From: Candidatus Rokuibacteriota bacterium
GTDB taxonomy: Bacteria; Methylomirabilota; Methylomirabilia; Rokubacteriales; CSP1-6
Assembly (NCBI GenBank): GCA_003220535.1
Contig: QHSU01000054.1
Span: 1-64,000, forward strand
DNA: 64,000 nucleotides
Reading direction: 5' to 3'
A model generated the notes under the pieces. That model was not told where the DNA came from and ran no database searches. It saw nothing but the letters and a program-made list of their open reading frames with translations. Every line of letters starts with the position of its first letter. Position 1 is the first letter of the stretch. Below, one piece after another: positions 1-8,591 of the stretch. The position numbers and the translations under genes were made by a program.

Positions 1-186
1 GCCAAGGCCGTCGCGAGCGAGGCGTACCTCGAGGCCTGCAACGCCGCCCACGAGGTGCACGCCGGCATGGGCGTCCTCGTCGAGTACGGGCTGGCGGCGC
101 ACACGCAGATGTCGCGGACGCTGTTCCACTACCTCGGCGATCCGCGATGGCACAAGCGCCGCATGGCCGACGCGCTCGAGTGGTGA
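1..186 (+). CDS. Acyl-CoA dehydrogenase, C-terminal end (partial)
   Basis: The last 61 codons of a gene that enters from the left edge, read in frame 1 and ending in TGA at 184-186. The text VHAGMGVLVEYGL followed by HTQMSRTLFHYLGDPRWHK resembles the final helical domain of acyl-CoA dehydrogenases, flavoproteins that oxidise acyl-CoA thioesters at the alpha-beta carbons. The FAD and substrate domains lie outside the window, so substrate class cannot be given. It is convergent with the exonuclease III gene that follows after 16 bases. Confidence 0.65.
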   Translation, partial: AKAVASEAYLEACNAAHEVHAGMGVLVEYGLAAHTQMSRTLFHYLGDPRWHKRRMADALEW

Positions 187-202
187 CCGCCCGGCGCCCT
201 CG

Positions 203-1075
203 CTAGAGGCGGCGCGCGGCCTTCCGACTCTCCGCCGACGCCCACCCCGGGTCGAACGCGTGTCCGGCCTGGTCGAGGTCGATGGCGAGCGGCGCGTGGT
301 CGGAGGGCAGCGGCTTACCCTTCCGGGCCTCGCGGTCGATCTCCACCCATACCGTGCGCGCGGCGACCGATTTCGTGACGAGCAGGTGGTCGATCCGCAT
401 CCCGAAGTTCTTGTGAAAGTTGCCGGCGCGATAGTCCCACCAGGTGTAGCGCCCGGGCTCGGGCCGATGCAGGCGATAGATGTCGACCAGCCCCCAGCTG
501 CAGAGCTTGGCGAACGCGAGCCGCTCGGGCTCCGAGACGTGAGTTCTCCCGTGGCAGGCTAGGGGGTCCCAGACGTCGGCGTCGGCGGGCGCGATGTTGT
601 AGTCGCCGCCGAGCGCCATCGGCTCGCCGGGGTCGCGCGCCTCGGCGAGCCACCGCGCGAGGCGCTCGTACCACGCGAGCTTGGCCTGATAGAAGGGCGA
701 ATCCACCGAGCGCCCGTTCGGGGCGTAGAGGCTCACGACCCGCACGCCGCCACAGACCGCGGAGACCATCCGCGCCTCGGCGAGCGGCTCGTCGTCCGGA
801 ACGTCCGGCGTCACGGGCGCGCGGAGCGGCTGACCGAAGTTGCTGCTCACCTCGGCGATACCGACTCGACTCGCGATGGCCACCCCGTTCCACCGGCCCT
901 CGCCATGGTGCGCGAGCTCGTAGCCGGCGGCCTGGAAGGCCTCGACCGGCGCGTCTGCGTCGGCGAGCTTCGTCTCTTGCATCAGCAAGACGTCGGGCTT
1001 CGCGCGATCGAGCCACCAGACGACCTTGTCGAGGCGCGCTTTCAGCGAGTTGACGTTCCAGGTCGCGATCCGCAT
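203..1075 (-). CDS. xth: Exodeoxyribonuclease III
   Basis: 290 residues, a normal length for the ExoIII/AP-endonuclease family, which cuts DNA 5' of abasic sites and removes 3' blocking groups in base excision repair. Family motifs appear in order: TWNVNS near residue 5, the metal-binding glutamate in QETK near 35, YAPNG, GGDYNIAP near 156 and the terminal SDHAPL near 258 that carries the catalytic histidine. The start is the ATG opening MRIATWNVNS. It is a single gene, convergent with the acyl-CoA dehydrogenase and followed upstream by the amidohydrolase on the same strand. Confidence 0.93.
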   Translation of the reverse strand: MRIATWNVNSLKARLDKVVWWLDRAKPDVLLMQETKLADADAPVEAFQAAGYELAHHGEGRWNGVAIASRVGIAEVSSNFGQPLRAPVTPDVPDDEPLAEARMVSAVCGGVRVVSLYAPNGRSVDSPFYQAKLAWYERLARWLAEARDPGEPMALGGDYNIAPADADVWDPLACHGRTHVSEPERLAFAKLCSWGLVDIYRLHRPEPGRYTWWDYRAGNFHKNFGMRIDHLLVTKSVAARTVWVEIDREARKGKPLPSDHAPLAIDLDQAGHAFDPGWASAESRKAARRL

Positions 1076-1103
1076 GGTTCTCGCTCCGTGCTCGCAAAAT
1101 AGT

Positions 1104-2495
1104 TTACCGCGGGCGGACGTCGAGGCCGGGCGGGCGGGGAAGCTCGGGCCGCCTCTCGAAGAGCCGTCGCCAGGCGCCCCGCGCGATGCGATCGGCCTCC
1201 GCGACGACCGCCGGCTCGTCCAGCGTGAGCACGCGGCCGTTCAGCATGATCCATCGCCCGTCCACCATGACCGCCTCGACGTCGCTGGCCTGGCCCTGGT
1301 GCACGAAGCAGGAGACGAGCCGCACCGCGGGCGTGAGATGGGGCTTTTGTAGATCTATCAAGATGAGATCCGCTCGATTCCCGGGCGCGAGCCAGCCGCC
1401 GTCGGCGATCCCGAGCGCCCGATAGCCGTTGCGAGTGGCCCAGCGCAATGCCTCCTCGGGCGTCGGCAGCCGTCCGTCCTCGCGGCGGACGCGCTCCATG
1501 AAGAGCGCCGTCCGCATGACCTCGACCATGTCTTCGGCCATGTTGTCGGTGCCGAGCGTGATGAGGCAGCCGGCTCGCTCGAGGTCGGCGATTCGAGGTG
1601 AGAGCCCGCGGCGCGCCGCGATGGCCGAGTTGATGGCGACCGCGGCATGGGACGCGCCGAGGATCTCTTCCTCTTCCGCCGTCATGCAGCGGCAGTGCGC
1701 CGCGACGAGCCGGTCCGAGAGGAAGCCAGCGCTCGCCACATACTCCGTCGGCAGGACACCGCGCTGCTCCGTGACGGCTGCCACCTCGCCCCAGATCTGA
1801 TTGAGATGCATCGTGGCGATCGCGTCGCGCTCCGACTGGAGCTTGCGCAGATGGCCGAGGAGCCCGGGAGAGCACGTGTCGGGCGCCCACGCCGCCAGCC
1901 CAGCGCGCAGGCGGCCGTCGCCCTTGCCGTGCCAGCGCGCATGGAAATCGGCGGCGCGGGTGAGCCCTGTCTCGGCGAGCGCCGGATCGAGCACGAAGGG
2001 ACCAGTCTGCCCGATGGACGCGTTCGCCCGATCCCACACACGCTCGCACAGGACCAGACGCAGCCCCGTGTCGATCAGCGCGCCCGCGTAGCCGTCGAGC
2101 CCCACGCCCTCCTCGAGCACGAGCGTCGTGCCGCTCCGGATCGCCTCCAGGGCGCCGAGCGTTGCCATGACCCGTTCTTCGTCCGGCGTGAGCGGGGGCA
2201 ACGGCAGGGGCGCCAGGCCGCCGGAGAACGGCGGCCGGTGAGAGGGCGAGAGGTCCTCGTAGATGCCGCGCGCCAGCACGCGGGAGAGGTGGGTGTGCGT
2301 GTTGGCGAAGCCCGGCAGGATCGCCCGGCCGCGCCCATCGATCCGCTCCGCGTCCGGATGACGCGCGAGCAGCTCGGTGGTCGGCCCGAGCGCGGCGATG
2401 CGGCCGTCGCGGACGAGGAGCGCGGCGTCGTAGAGAATCGCGTCGCTGTCGTCGACTGTGACGATCGTTGCGTCGTGGATCAGCGTGGCGGCCAT
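1104..2495 (-). CDS. Amidohydrolase, SAH/MTA deaminase-chlorohydrolase type
   Basis: 463 residues from the ATG at 2495; the frame is open to a TTG at 2531 but that extension adds nothing conserved. The protein is a metal-dependent TIM-barrel hydrolase: the HxH pair sits in NTHTHLSR near residue 67, a later ligand in MHLNQIW, and the catalytic aspartate in TLGTDNM. This set matches the family that deaminates S-adenosylhomocysteine, methylthioadenosine or guanine and dechlorinates triazines. The true substrate cannot be read from the sequence. It is divergent from the serine-hydrolase gene at 2631. Confidence 0.82.
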   Translation of the reverse strand: MAATLIHDATIVTVDDSDAILYDAALLVRDGRIAALGPTTELLARHPDAERIDGRGRAILPGFANTHTHLSRVLARGIYEDLSPSHRPPFSGGLAPLPLPPLTPDEERVMATLGALEAIRSGTTLVLEEGVGLDGYAGALIDTGLRLVLCERVWDRANASIGQTGPFVLDPALAETGLTRAADFHARWHGKGDGRLRAGLAAWAPDTCSPGLLGHLRKLQSERDAIATMHLNQIWGEVAAVTEQRGVLPTEYVASAGFLSDRLVAAHCRCMTAEEEEILGASHAAVAINSAIAARRGLSPRIADLERAGCLITLGTDNMAEDMVEVMRTALFMERVRREDGRLPTPEEALRWATRNGYRALGIADGGWLAPGNRADLILIDLQKPHLTPAVRLVSCFVHQGQASDVEAVMVDGRWIMLNGRVLTLDEPAVVAEADRIARGAWRRLFERRPELPRPPGLDVRPR

Positions 2496-2630
2496 GCTCG
2501 GTACTCTCACGTGGACGTGGGTCGCAGTCAAGATGGGGGCGCGGCGGCGCCGTGAGGGCTTCCTGAGGGGATCGGTCCGCGGTATGGTACGGGCCGGATC
2601 TCACGGTGCAAGATCGAAAGGAGCCCTTCG

Positions 2631-3473
2631 ATGCGTGACCTCGCCAAGCGCCTCAACGAGCTGTGCGACGCGGAGAAATTCCAGGCCAGCTGGTATCTCA
2701 AAGATCTCGGCACGGGTGCCAGCGCCGATCGACGCGGCGCCGTCCCCGTCCCGTCGGCCAGCACCCGCAAGATCTCGATCATGATGGCGGCACTGGCGGC
2801 CGTCCACGCCGGCAAGCTCTCGCTCGACCAGAAGGTGACGATCGACGCCCGGTACCAGGACAACGACTCGGGCACGTTCCAGCACCTGACGCCAGGTTTT
2901 TCGATCACCCTGCGGGACGCCCTGGTGATGATGATCATCGTCAGCGACAACACGTGCACGGGCACCGTCGTCGATCTGGTGGGGCTCGCGAACGTCCAGC
3001 GCTACAGCGAATCGGTCGGCCTGACCGGGACGGTTCACCGCTACGGGATTCCGCCGAAGCTCGCCCCGGACCACTCGCTCGACCGGGTCACCACGACGAC
3101 GCCCAACGACCAGGGGCTTCTGCTCGCGCTCATCTTGCAAGGAACCGACGACGCAGCGGTGGCCACGCGGCTTCAGTGCACGACGGCGCTCTGCCGTCTG
3201 GGCCTCGACATCCTCTCCTTGCAGAAGCTCAAGACGCGGCTGCCGTCGCTCTTGCCGCTCGGCACGAAGGTCGCCCACAAGACCGGCACGGGTCACCGCT
3301 GCTACAACGACGCCGGCATCATCTTCAAGGCCGATCGCCCGCTGTGCGTGCTGACGGCCTACACGGTCGACGTGCCAGAGACGCTCGCGGACGGCACGCC
3401 GGGCTTCGCCGCCGCCTATCGGCTGATCGGCCGTATGGCGCGTCTCTGCTACGACGATCTCGGATGCGGATGA
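2631..3473 (+). CDS. Class A beta-lactamase-fold serine hydrolase
   Basis: 280 residues, start ATG with GGAG about eight bases upstream. Three class A active-site elements are visible: STRK (residues 44-47, nucleophilic serine and lysine), SDN (105-107) and KTG (217-219), plus a TTTTP stretch near 154 that matches the conserved TTTP after the omega loop. The omega-loop glutamate that activates the deacylating water in true beta-lactamases is not seen: residues 130-153 contain no glutamate. There is also no signal peptide. It is therefore more likely a cytoplasmic esterase or peptidase-like enzyme than a resistance determinant. A RidA gene follows ten bases downstream. Confidence 0.75.
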   Translation: MRDLAKRLNELCDAEKFQASWYLKDLGTGASADRRGAVPVPSASTRKISIMMAALAAVHAGKLSLDQKVTIDARYQDNDSGTFQHLTPGFSITLRDALVMMIIVSDNTCTGTVVDLVGLANVQRYSESVGLTGTVHRYGIPPKLAPDHSLDRVTTTTPNDQGLLLALILQGTDDAAVATRLQCTTALCRLGLDILSLQKLKTRLPSLLPLGTKVAHKTGTGHRCYNDAGIIFKADRPLCVLTAYTVDVPETLADGTPGFAAAYRLIGRMARLCYDDLGCG

Positions 3474-3483
3474 GGAGGCTCGT

Positions 3484-4005
3484 ATGAACGTCGAGGCGAA
3501 GCTCGTGAAGCTGGGACTGGAGCTTCCGAATCTGGAGGATCTCTACCGCACGAACGCGTCGGGCGCTCACTACATCTCTCATTTCCCCGTTCAGAACCTG
3601 CTCTATCTGTCAGGCACCACACCGAGGAGGAACGGGGAGCCCTATCTGCCCGGCGTGGTTGGCAAGGACCTCACCTTGGCCCAGGGCTACGACGCCGCTC
3701 GCCACGCGGCCGTCATGACGCTGGCCGCCGTCACGTACGCCCTCGGCGACCTCGACAGGGTCCAGCAGGTAGTGCACCTGCTGGGCTTTGTGAACTCGGC
3801 CCCCGGCTTCGGCGATCAGCCGCGCGTCATCAATGGGGCGGCGGACCTCCTCGTCGAGCTCTTCGGTGAGCGCGGCAAGCCGACGCGCGCCGCGATCGGC
3901 TGCCAGGGGCTCGGCGGGAATGCCTCGGTCGAGATCATCGTGACGCTGCTCTTCTCGGGCGCCGACGTGCGACCGCCGCTGGCCCGCGATCACTTCGTGC
4001 GGTAG
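3484..4005 (+). CDS. RidA/YjgF-family protein
   Basis: 173 residues, start ATG with GAGGAGG ideally placed. The core from about residue 30 to 155 (LYLSGTTPR, then RVQQVVHLLGFVNSAPGF and TRAAIGCQGLGGNASVEI) fits the YjgF/RidA fold, trimeric proteins of which some hydrolyse reactive enamine/imine intermediates. This is the longer 150-170-residue subfamily rather than canonical RidA. In place of the arginine that anchors the substrate carboxylate in RidA the region reads AAIGCQG, so imine deaminase activity is uncertain. It shares a likely transcript with the serine hydrolase and is convergent with the PAP2 gene. Confidence 0.8.
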   Translation: MNVEAKLVKLGLELPNLEDLYRTNASGAHYISHFPVQNLLYLSGTTPRRNGEPYLPGVVGKDLTLAQGYDAARHAAVMTLAAVTYALGDLDRVQQVVHLLGFVNSAPGFGDQPRVINGAADLLVELFGERGKPTRAAIGCQGLGGNASVEIIVTLLFSGADVRPPLARDHFVR

Positions 4006-4607
4006 GCGCTCCGGCAAGCGAGCAGAGCCGCGAGGGAAGCGAACGTCAGGCCGAGCGCGATACCGGCGAGCGCGTCCATCGGCCAGTGCGCGCGCAAGAT
4101 CACGCGCGCCACGGCCACCAGCACGATCAGCAGGACGGCGCCCGCCCGCACGATGACACGGACGCGGGGCGGCGTCGACCCCACGAGGTAGATCACCGCG
4201 CCGAAAAACGCCGCCGCCGCCGTGGCGTGTCCGCTCGGGAAGCCCATCGACGGCCCCTCCGGGCGCGCCCGGCCAATAAGAATTTTCAGCAGCCCTTCGG
4301 CGGCCGGCGCCGCGAGCATCAGCCCGACCCAGACCCACCAGCGCGCTCTCGCTCGCGGGAACGCGACGAGGAGCAGGAGCGTCGCGGGCAAGAGCAGCCT
4401 CCAGCTCCCGAGGTAGTTGATCACTCGCATGACCCGGACGACGCCGGGCGACCCGAGACCGACCAGCCACGCTCGCGCCGCGGCGTCACCGGGCACCTGA
4501 TGAAGGACGACCACGACGAGCGCCAGAGCGAGGAAGCAGCCGGCGCTGACGAGCAGGACCCAGCGAGCGTTATTTCGTCGGCGTGAGCTCGGCGCCACCG
4601 CCACCAC
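3990..4607 (-). CDS. PAP2-superfamily membrane phosphatase
   Basis: 205 residues with about six hydrophobic segments. The three phosphatase signatures are complete: KILIGRARP (KX6RP), PSGH, and RVILRAHWPMD (RX5HX3D). Such enzymes remove phosphate from membrane lipids, for example phosphatidic acid or undecaprenyl pyrophosphate, at the outer face of the inner membrane. The start ATG overlaps the end of the upstream lipoprotein gene by 38 bases; a GTG lies one codon later. It is the last gene of the metal-transport run and overlaps the convergent RidA gene by 16 bases. Confidence 0.85.
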   Translation of the reverse strand: MVAVAPSSRRRNNARWVLLVSAGCFLALALVVVVLHQVPGDAAARAWLVGLGSPGVVRVMRVINYLGSWRLLLPATLLLLVAFPRARARWWVWVGLMLAAPAAEGLLKILIGRARPEGPSMGFPSGHATAAAAFFGAVIYLVGSTPPRVRVIVRAGAVLLIVLVAVARVILRAHWPMDALAGIALGLTFASLAALLACRSAYRTK

Positions 4608-4947
4608 CGTCGCGGACGAACCGCAGCACGCGCTTGCCGCTCTCCTCGCGGAGGGTGACTCGGCCGTTGCCGTCGGTGCCTTCGTACCGGAGGGTCCCCG
4701 GTCGGATCACGCTGATCGCGCCGCTGATCTCCTTGTACGTCGGCTCGACGTAGAGGAGCCCTTGAAAGGATCCGTCTTCGCGGATCGTCAAGAGGAGCGG
4801 GGCGTTCCCCAGGGGGCCGGACATCCGGCCGCGCCACACCCCCGCGAGCCCGGCGATGGCGTCGTCCAGGCTCGAGGGCGGCACGCTGACGCAGCCGGCC
4901 AGGAGCATCGCGAGGAGGACGATCGCTCGGGCGGGTCGGGTCGTCAC
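4570..4947 (-). CDS. Small lipoprotein, unknown function
   Basis: 125 residues from GTG 4947. The N-terminus has arginines, a hydrophobic run and the lipobox LLAGC, so it is probably exported and lipidated at the cysteine. The mature part is a beta-rich domain (VWRGRMSGPLG, SFQGLLYVEP, TLRYEGTDGNGRVTL) that looks like a small barrel or lipocalin-like sheet but matches no family I can name. It lies 14 bases after the permease stop and overlaps the PAP2 start, so it is co-transcribed with the transporter genes. The larger open frame up to 5847 is a shadow of the permease. Confidence 0.65.
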   Translation of the reverse strand: MTTRPARAIVLLAMLLAGCVSVPPSSLDDAIAGLAGVWRGRMSGPLGNAPLLLTIREDGSFQGLLYVEPTYKEISGAISVIRPGTLRYEGTDGNGRVTLREESGKRVLRFVRDGGGGGAELTPTK

Positions 4948-4961
4948 GCGGCCCGAGTGTA

Positions 4962-5786
4962 TCAGGGGCGCCGGATCCACACCGTGACAGCCCAGAGCGC
5001 GACGAGGCTCACGCCGAAGACGCACACGATCGTGGCGCCGGTCGGCAGGTCGAGACCCGCCGAGGCGGTCACCCCGAGCACGCTCACCACCGTGCCGAAC
5101 CCCCAGCCGACGAGCAGGCGCGTGGCGGTCGACCCGCCGAGGATGGTGGCGGCGAGCGCCGGGACGATGAGGTAGGAGAAGACGAGCAGCACGCCGGCGA
5201 TGCGGACCGAGCTGGTCACGACGACCCCGAAGGAGGCGTAGAAGATGAAATCCCAGAGCCGCACGCGCCAGCCCTCGGCGTACGCCCGGCGGGCATCCGT
5301 CGAGATCAAGAAGAATGGACGGCGGCAGCACCAGTGCAGGACGCCGATCAGGCCGTAGAGGATCGCGACCGTCACGACGTCCTCGCCGCTCACCGTGAGG
5401 AGCGATCCGACGAGCATCGCCCGGATGTGTTCGACGCCGTGCGGGGCGCGGTCGGACAGCAGGACGGCCCCGGCCGCGGACGCGGCGTACACGACGCCGA
5501 TCACGGCCTCCTGCGAGACACGCCGCTCGCGGGTGCGCGTGAGCGAGAGGACGAGCGCGCCCACGAGCGTCGCGAAGAGACCGGCGCCGTACGACTCCCA
5601 GGTGTGAAGCTCGTGGCCGAAGAGAAACGCCGCAGTCGCGCCGAGCGCGGCGATCTGGGCAAGCGCGATATCGACGAAGACGACCTCGCGCGCGAGCACG
5701 TGGACGCCGAGATAGGCATGGATGCCGGTGAGGACGAGACACATGAGGAACGGCGCCCACAGGAGCGCCAGGAGATCGCCGAGCAT
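4962..5786 (-). CDS. znuB: Zinc/manganese ABC transporter permease
   Basis: 274 residues with about eight membrane segments, in the ABC-3 permease family that moves Zn2+ or Mn2+ delivered by a TroA/ZnuA-type binding protein. Family features include HAYLGVHVLAREVVFVDIALAQ near the start and the loop SYLIVPALAATILGG near residue 200 that contacts the ATPase. It sits downstream of the binding-protein gene and a 24-codon ORF. No gene for the ATP-hydrolysing subunit is present anywhere in the window, so the transporter must borrow an ATPase encoded elsewhere. The metal cannot be told from sequence. Confidence 0.86.
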   Translation of the reverse strand: MLGDLLALLWAPFLMCLVLTGIHAYLGVHVLAREVVFVDIALAQIAALGATAAFLFGHELHTWESYGAGLFATLVGALVLSLTRTRERRVSQEAVIGVVYAASAAGAVLLSDRAPHGVEHIRAMLVGSLLTVSGEDVVTVAILYGLIGVLHWCCRRPFFLISTDARRAYAEGWRVRLWDFIFYASFGVVVTSSVRIAGVLLVFSYLIVPALAATILGGSTATRLLVGWGFGTVVSVLGVTASAGLDLPTGATIVCVFGVSLVALWAVTVWIRRP

Positions 5787-5803
5787 GCGGGCGCTCGTCG
5801 GCC

Positions 5804-5878
5804 CTAGCGCAGTGCTTGAGCCAGGGCGAGCAGGATGAGGACACCACAGAGCGCCGAGGCCGAGGCTCTGAACCGCAT
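5804..5878 (-). CDS. Candidate 24-residue membrane peptide
   Basis: A tiny ORF whose ATG (5878-5876) overlaps the TGA of the binding-protein gene in a TGATG junction and whose TAG is 17 bases before the permease start. The product begins MRFRASASALCGV and is hydrophobic through LILLALAQAL, enough for one membrane helix. The junction suits translational coupling and would fill the 91-base gap between the two transporter genes. There is no homology I recognise; it could equally be a chance ORF or the relic of a lost gene at the place where an ATPase gene would often sit. Confidence 0.3.
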   Translation of the reverse strand: MRFRASASALCGVLILLALAQALR

Positions 5879-6795
5879 CACTTCATCGCCGTGACGAGCG
5901 CGTTGACGTTGTGGTCGATGGCGGCGATGTACGAGTCGGCGCCCTTCACGCCACCCACCATGGACGCGAGCACGACGGCTTTGGCGCCGGCCTCGTCGGC
6001 CACGCGGGTCGCCAGCTTCAAGTCATTCCACGGCTCGACGATGATCACCTTGATCCCCTCGTCCTTCATCTGGCGGATGACGCGCGTCAGATGAGTGGGC
6101 GACGCTGGGATCCCGGGTCGGTCCTCGAGCGTCGCGGCCTGACTCAGTCCGAATCGGCTCAAGATGTAGATCCACTGCGGATGATACACGACGACCTTGA
6201 CTCCCTTGAACGGCTCCATCGCGCGCGCCCAGCGCGCCATCGCCTCGTCGAGGCGGGCCAGGAAGGCCTGGCGGTTCTTCTCGAACTCGGCGCGGTGCTC
6301 AGGGGCGAATCGGCCGAGGCCGTCCGCGATGTTCTGGGTGATGATCGGCGCCATGCCCGGATCCAGAGAGTAGTGAGGATTGCCGAGGGGATGCACGTCG
6401 CCCATCGAGCGGTCCACTCGTGTCGAGGGCACCTCGAGCACCTGGATGCCGCGCGACACGTCGACGCGGCCTGGCGCGCCACGAACGATGTTGGGGTTGT
6501 TCGCCCCCTGCACGGCGACCTCGGCCCACGAATCCAGCTCGAGGCCGTTCTCGACCAGCATGTCCGCGCGCCGGAGCTTCAGCATGAGGCTCGGGCGGAT
6601 CTCGAGCTCGTGGGCGTTCTGCGTGCCCCGCGCGAGCGACTCGACGTCGACGAGCTTGCCACCGACCTCCTCGGTGAGCGCCTTGAGGTCTGGGATCGTC
6701 GCCACCACGCGGATCTTGTCGGCCGCCGAGGCGGCCGGGAGTAGCGGGCCGATCATGAAGAGGGCGGCCAGAGAGATCAGGATCGCACGTCGCAT
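5878..6795 (-). CDS. znuA: Metal ABC transporter substrate-binding protein, ZnuA/TroA family
   Basis: 305 residues with a signal peptide (MRRAILISLAALFMIG, cleavage near ASAA). The mature protein follows the cluster A-I fold: histidines in NAHELEIRP and in VHPLGNPHYSLDPG near 140, a third in VVYHPQW near 210, and an acidic ligand in IIVEPWND near 255, the usual metal site set. It captures zinc or manganese in the periplasm and passes it to the downstream permease. The histidine-rich loop typical of many ZnuA proteins is missing, so manganese or another divalent metal is possible. It lies ten bases after the barrel gene, implying joint transcription. Confidence 0.88.
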   Translation of the reverse strand: MRRAILISLAALFMIGPLLPAASAADKIRVVATIPDLKALTEEVGGKLVDVESLARGTQNAHELEIRPSLMLKLRRADMLVENGLELDSWAEVAVQGANNPNIVRGAPGRVDVSRGIQVLEVPSTRVDRSMGDVHPLGNPHYSLDPGMAPIITQNIADGLGRFAPEHRAEFEKNRQAFLARLDEAMARWARAMEPFKGVKVVVYHPQWIYILSRFGLSQAATLEDRPGIPASPTHLTRVIRQMKDEGIKVIIVEPWNDLKLATRVADEAGAKAVVLASMVGGVKGADSYIAAIDHNVNALVTAMK

Positions 6796-6805
6796 GGATC
6801 GCCTC

Positions 6806-8185
6806 CTAAAAGGGGTGCGCAGGATGGGCGCCGAGGATGAACGAGCCCTGGAAGAGGATCTCGTCCACCCTCCTGGCGCTCGAGTCGTTCAGGTTGAAGG
6901 CGTCGCGAGTTTGCGGGCTGCGGTCGGTGTGCTTGTACGCCAGCCGGAAGCGGAGAAACTCCGACGTCCAGAACGTGAGATACGGCTCGACCGACCACTC
7001 CCGGCCGGGATTCACCGGGTACTGCGACCAGTCGTAGCGGACGCCGCCGGCCCAGCGGCGGAAGGGCTGCACCTCGAGCCCGGTGTACCAGCCGAAATGA
7101 TCGCGCTGACGCTTGTCGACCTGATCGATCGCGCCGTCTCCGTCCACGTCGACGCCGACGTCCGCTTTGCGCAGCGAGTAGAGCGCTTCGCCCGTGACCG
7201 TGATCAATGGATGGAGCCAGCCGTCCGGGCGGTATTTGTAACGGCCCTCCCAGCCCAGGATCGTGGAGCGGTTTCTGTCGTCCGTCTGGCCGCTCGCGAC
7301 CGACATGCCCAGCTGGAGCGCGTGCTCGTCGCCGAGCTCTATGAACGTCCGGAGCCGGCCGGTGGCGAGCGGGTGCTGCAGGGTGCCGCGGCCGAACGCG
7401 GTCTCGTTGTCGCCGTTGAAGACACCGGCGAGCGCCTCGATGTAGAAGGGCAGGTCGGGGACGAGCGTCACTTCAAGCCCCTTTTCCTGCAGCCCCTCGC
7501 CGCCCAAGAAGTTGCGCATGACGTTGGGCCGATCGACCCACGGCAGATCGTGCTCGTGGACCTCGTTCGAGTAGCCGAAACGGTTTCGCATCTGACCGAA
7601 GCGAGCCTGGGTGCCAAAGGGGAGCGTGAGCATGGTGACGTGGGCCTCGGCCAGGTGCACGCCTGTGTCAGCGCCGCGCGCTTCTTCTCCCGCTTCGATC
7701 CGGACGACCGCGGAGGCGTAGGGATCGATCTGACCGAAGAGGGACAGCTCGACCTCGCGCGGGAAGAACCGGTTCTCCTGCCCCGCGAAGGTTCCGCCCC
7801 CAGCTCTCTCGACGTTCCGCTGCGTGATGTTGCCGACGAAGTCGCCGGCGATACCCATGTCGAACAGGAGCTGGCCCGCCCCCCGTTGCTGATAGAGGGC
7901 GTAGGGTTGACGTGGGCGCAGAAGGTCGATCGCCGACGGCGCCGGTGCCGCGGATGGCGCGGCGGCGCCAGGGGCGACCGGCGCGGGGGGTGCTGCAGCG
8001 CCCGGGGCCACCGGCGGCGGCGCCGGTGGCTGGGCCTCGAGCCGCTGCAGGCGCTCGGTCACGGACTGCAACTGCCGCTGAAGCTGCTCGATTTCCCTCT
8101 TGAGCGCGGCCGCGTCTTGCGCCGCGGCGACCGCGGGCGCCAGGACCGCGCACAGCAGGGCGAAGGCCAAGGCCAGTGCACGCAT
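6806..8185 (-). CDS. Outer-membrane beta-barrel (porin-like) with N-terminal coiled coil
   Basis: 459 residues from ATG 8185, chosen because GGAGG lies just upstream and MRALALAFALL opens a good signal peptide ending near AVAAAQ. Residues about 25-52 form a short coiled coil (KREIEQLQRQLQ), followed by a proline/alanine-rich linker to about 85. The rest alternates aromatic and polar residues in strand-like stretches and ends in phenylalanine (AHPAHPF), the signature of BAM-assembled barrels. The position directly before the binding-protein and permease genes suggests a metal-uptake porin. The specific family is not recognised with certainty. Confidence 0.72.
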   Translation of the reverse strand: MRALALAFALLCAVLAPAVAAAQDAAALKREIEQLQRQLQSVTERLQRLEAQPPAPPPVAPGAAAPPAPVAPGAAAPSAAPAPSAIDLLRPRQPYALYQQRGAGQLLFDMGIAGDFVGNITQRNVERAGGGTFAGQENRFFPREVELSLFGQIDPYASAVVRIEAGEEARGADTGVHLAEAHVTMLTLPFGTQARFGQMRNRFGYSNEVHEHDLPWVDRPNVMRNFLGGEGLQEKGLEVTLVPDLPFYIEALAGVFNGDNETAFGRGTLQHPLATGRLRTFIELGDEHALQLGMSVASGQTDDRNRSTILGWEGRYKYRPDGWLHPLITVTGEALYSLRKADVGVDVDGDGAIDQVDKRQRDHFGWYTGLEVQPFRRWAGGVRYDWSQYPVNPGREWSVEPYLTFWTSEFLRFRLAYKHTDRSPQTRDAFNLNDSSARRVDEILFQGSFILGAHPAHPF

Positions 8186-8287
8186 GACGATCCTCCAGTG
8201 TGAAGCGGGTTCGTCGGCCATTCGCGCGACGTGGAGCGCGCGAGGGCTCGAAGCTCGAGCCGGGCTAGGCGGACGGGTGGAGGAGTC

Positions 8288-8569
8288 TTAGAAGAGCGGT
8301 GGTGCGCGCGAGTCGGAGAGGCTCAGCGGAACGCTGCCGACGTGCGCGGCGACCAGCGTGATCGTCGTCGCGAATGCCAGGATCGGCCCGAGGACGGGGA
8401 TGGCGTCGGGCTGAGTCGCGTACGTCCCGAACGCCGCCATCAGCGTCAGGTCGTGCTCGGCGTTCCAGAGCCCGGGCTGCGCGCCGGCGTGCACGTGGGG
8501 TACGGTCGCGCCGGCGAGAAGAAACGCCACGAGTCCCAGGAGGAGCGTGAGGGCGCGGCATTTCGACAT
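8288..8569 (-). CDS. Small copper-locus membrane protein (DUF2946-like)
   Basis: 93 residues from the ATG at 8569 (MSKCRALTLLLG). A hydrophobic N-terminal segment is followed by HVHAGAQPGLWNAEHDLTL, a histidine-bearing stretch, a second hydrophobic segment and the C-terminal tail SDSRAPPLF. Small proteins with this plan and a terminal R-A/G-P-P motif accompany copper genes in many proteobacteria; the 171-residue protein at 12387 ends in the same way. A periplasmic copper-handling role is inferred from context. The frame is open upstream to 8644, but that extension enters CopC and is unlikely. Confidence 0.55.
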   Translation of the reverse strand: MSKCRALTLLLGLVAFLLAGATVPHVHAGAQPGLWNAEHDLTLMAAFGTYATQPDAIPVLGPILAFATTITLVAAHVGSVPLSLSDSRAPPLF

Positions 8570-8591
8570 TGCGCCTACAACACCACGATCA

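Noticed and set aside
2631-3473. A true beta-lactamase resistance gene
   Set aside because: There is no export signal and no omega-loop glutamate, so resistance cannot be supported.
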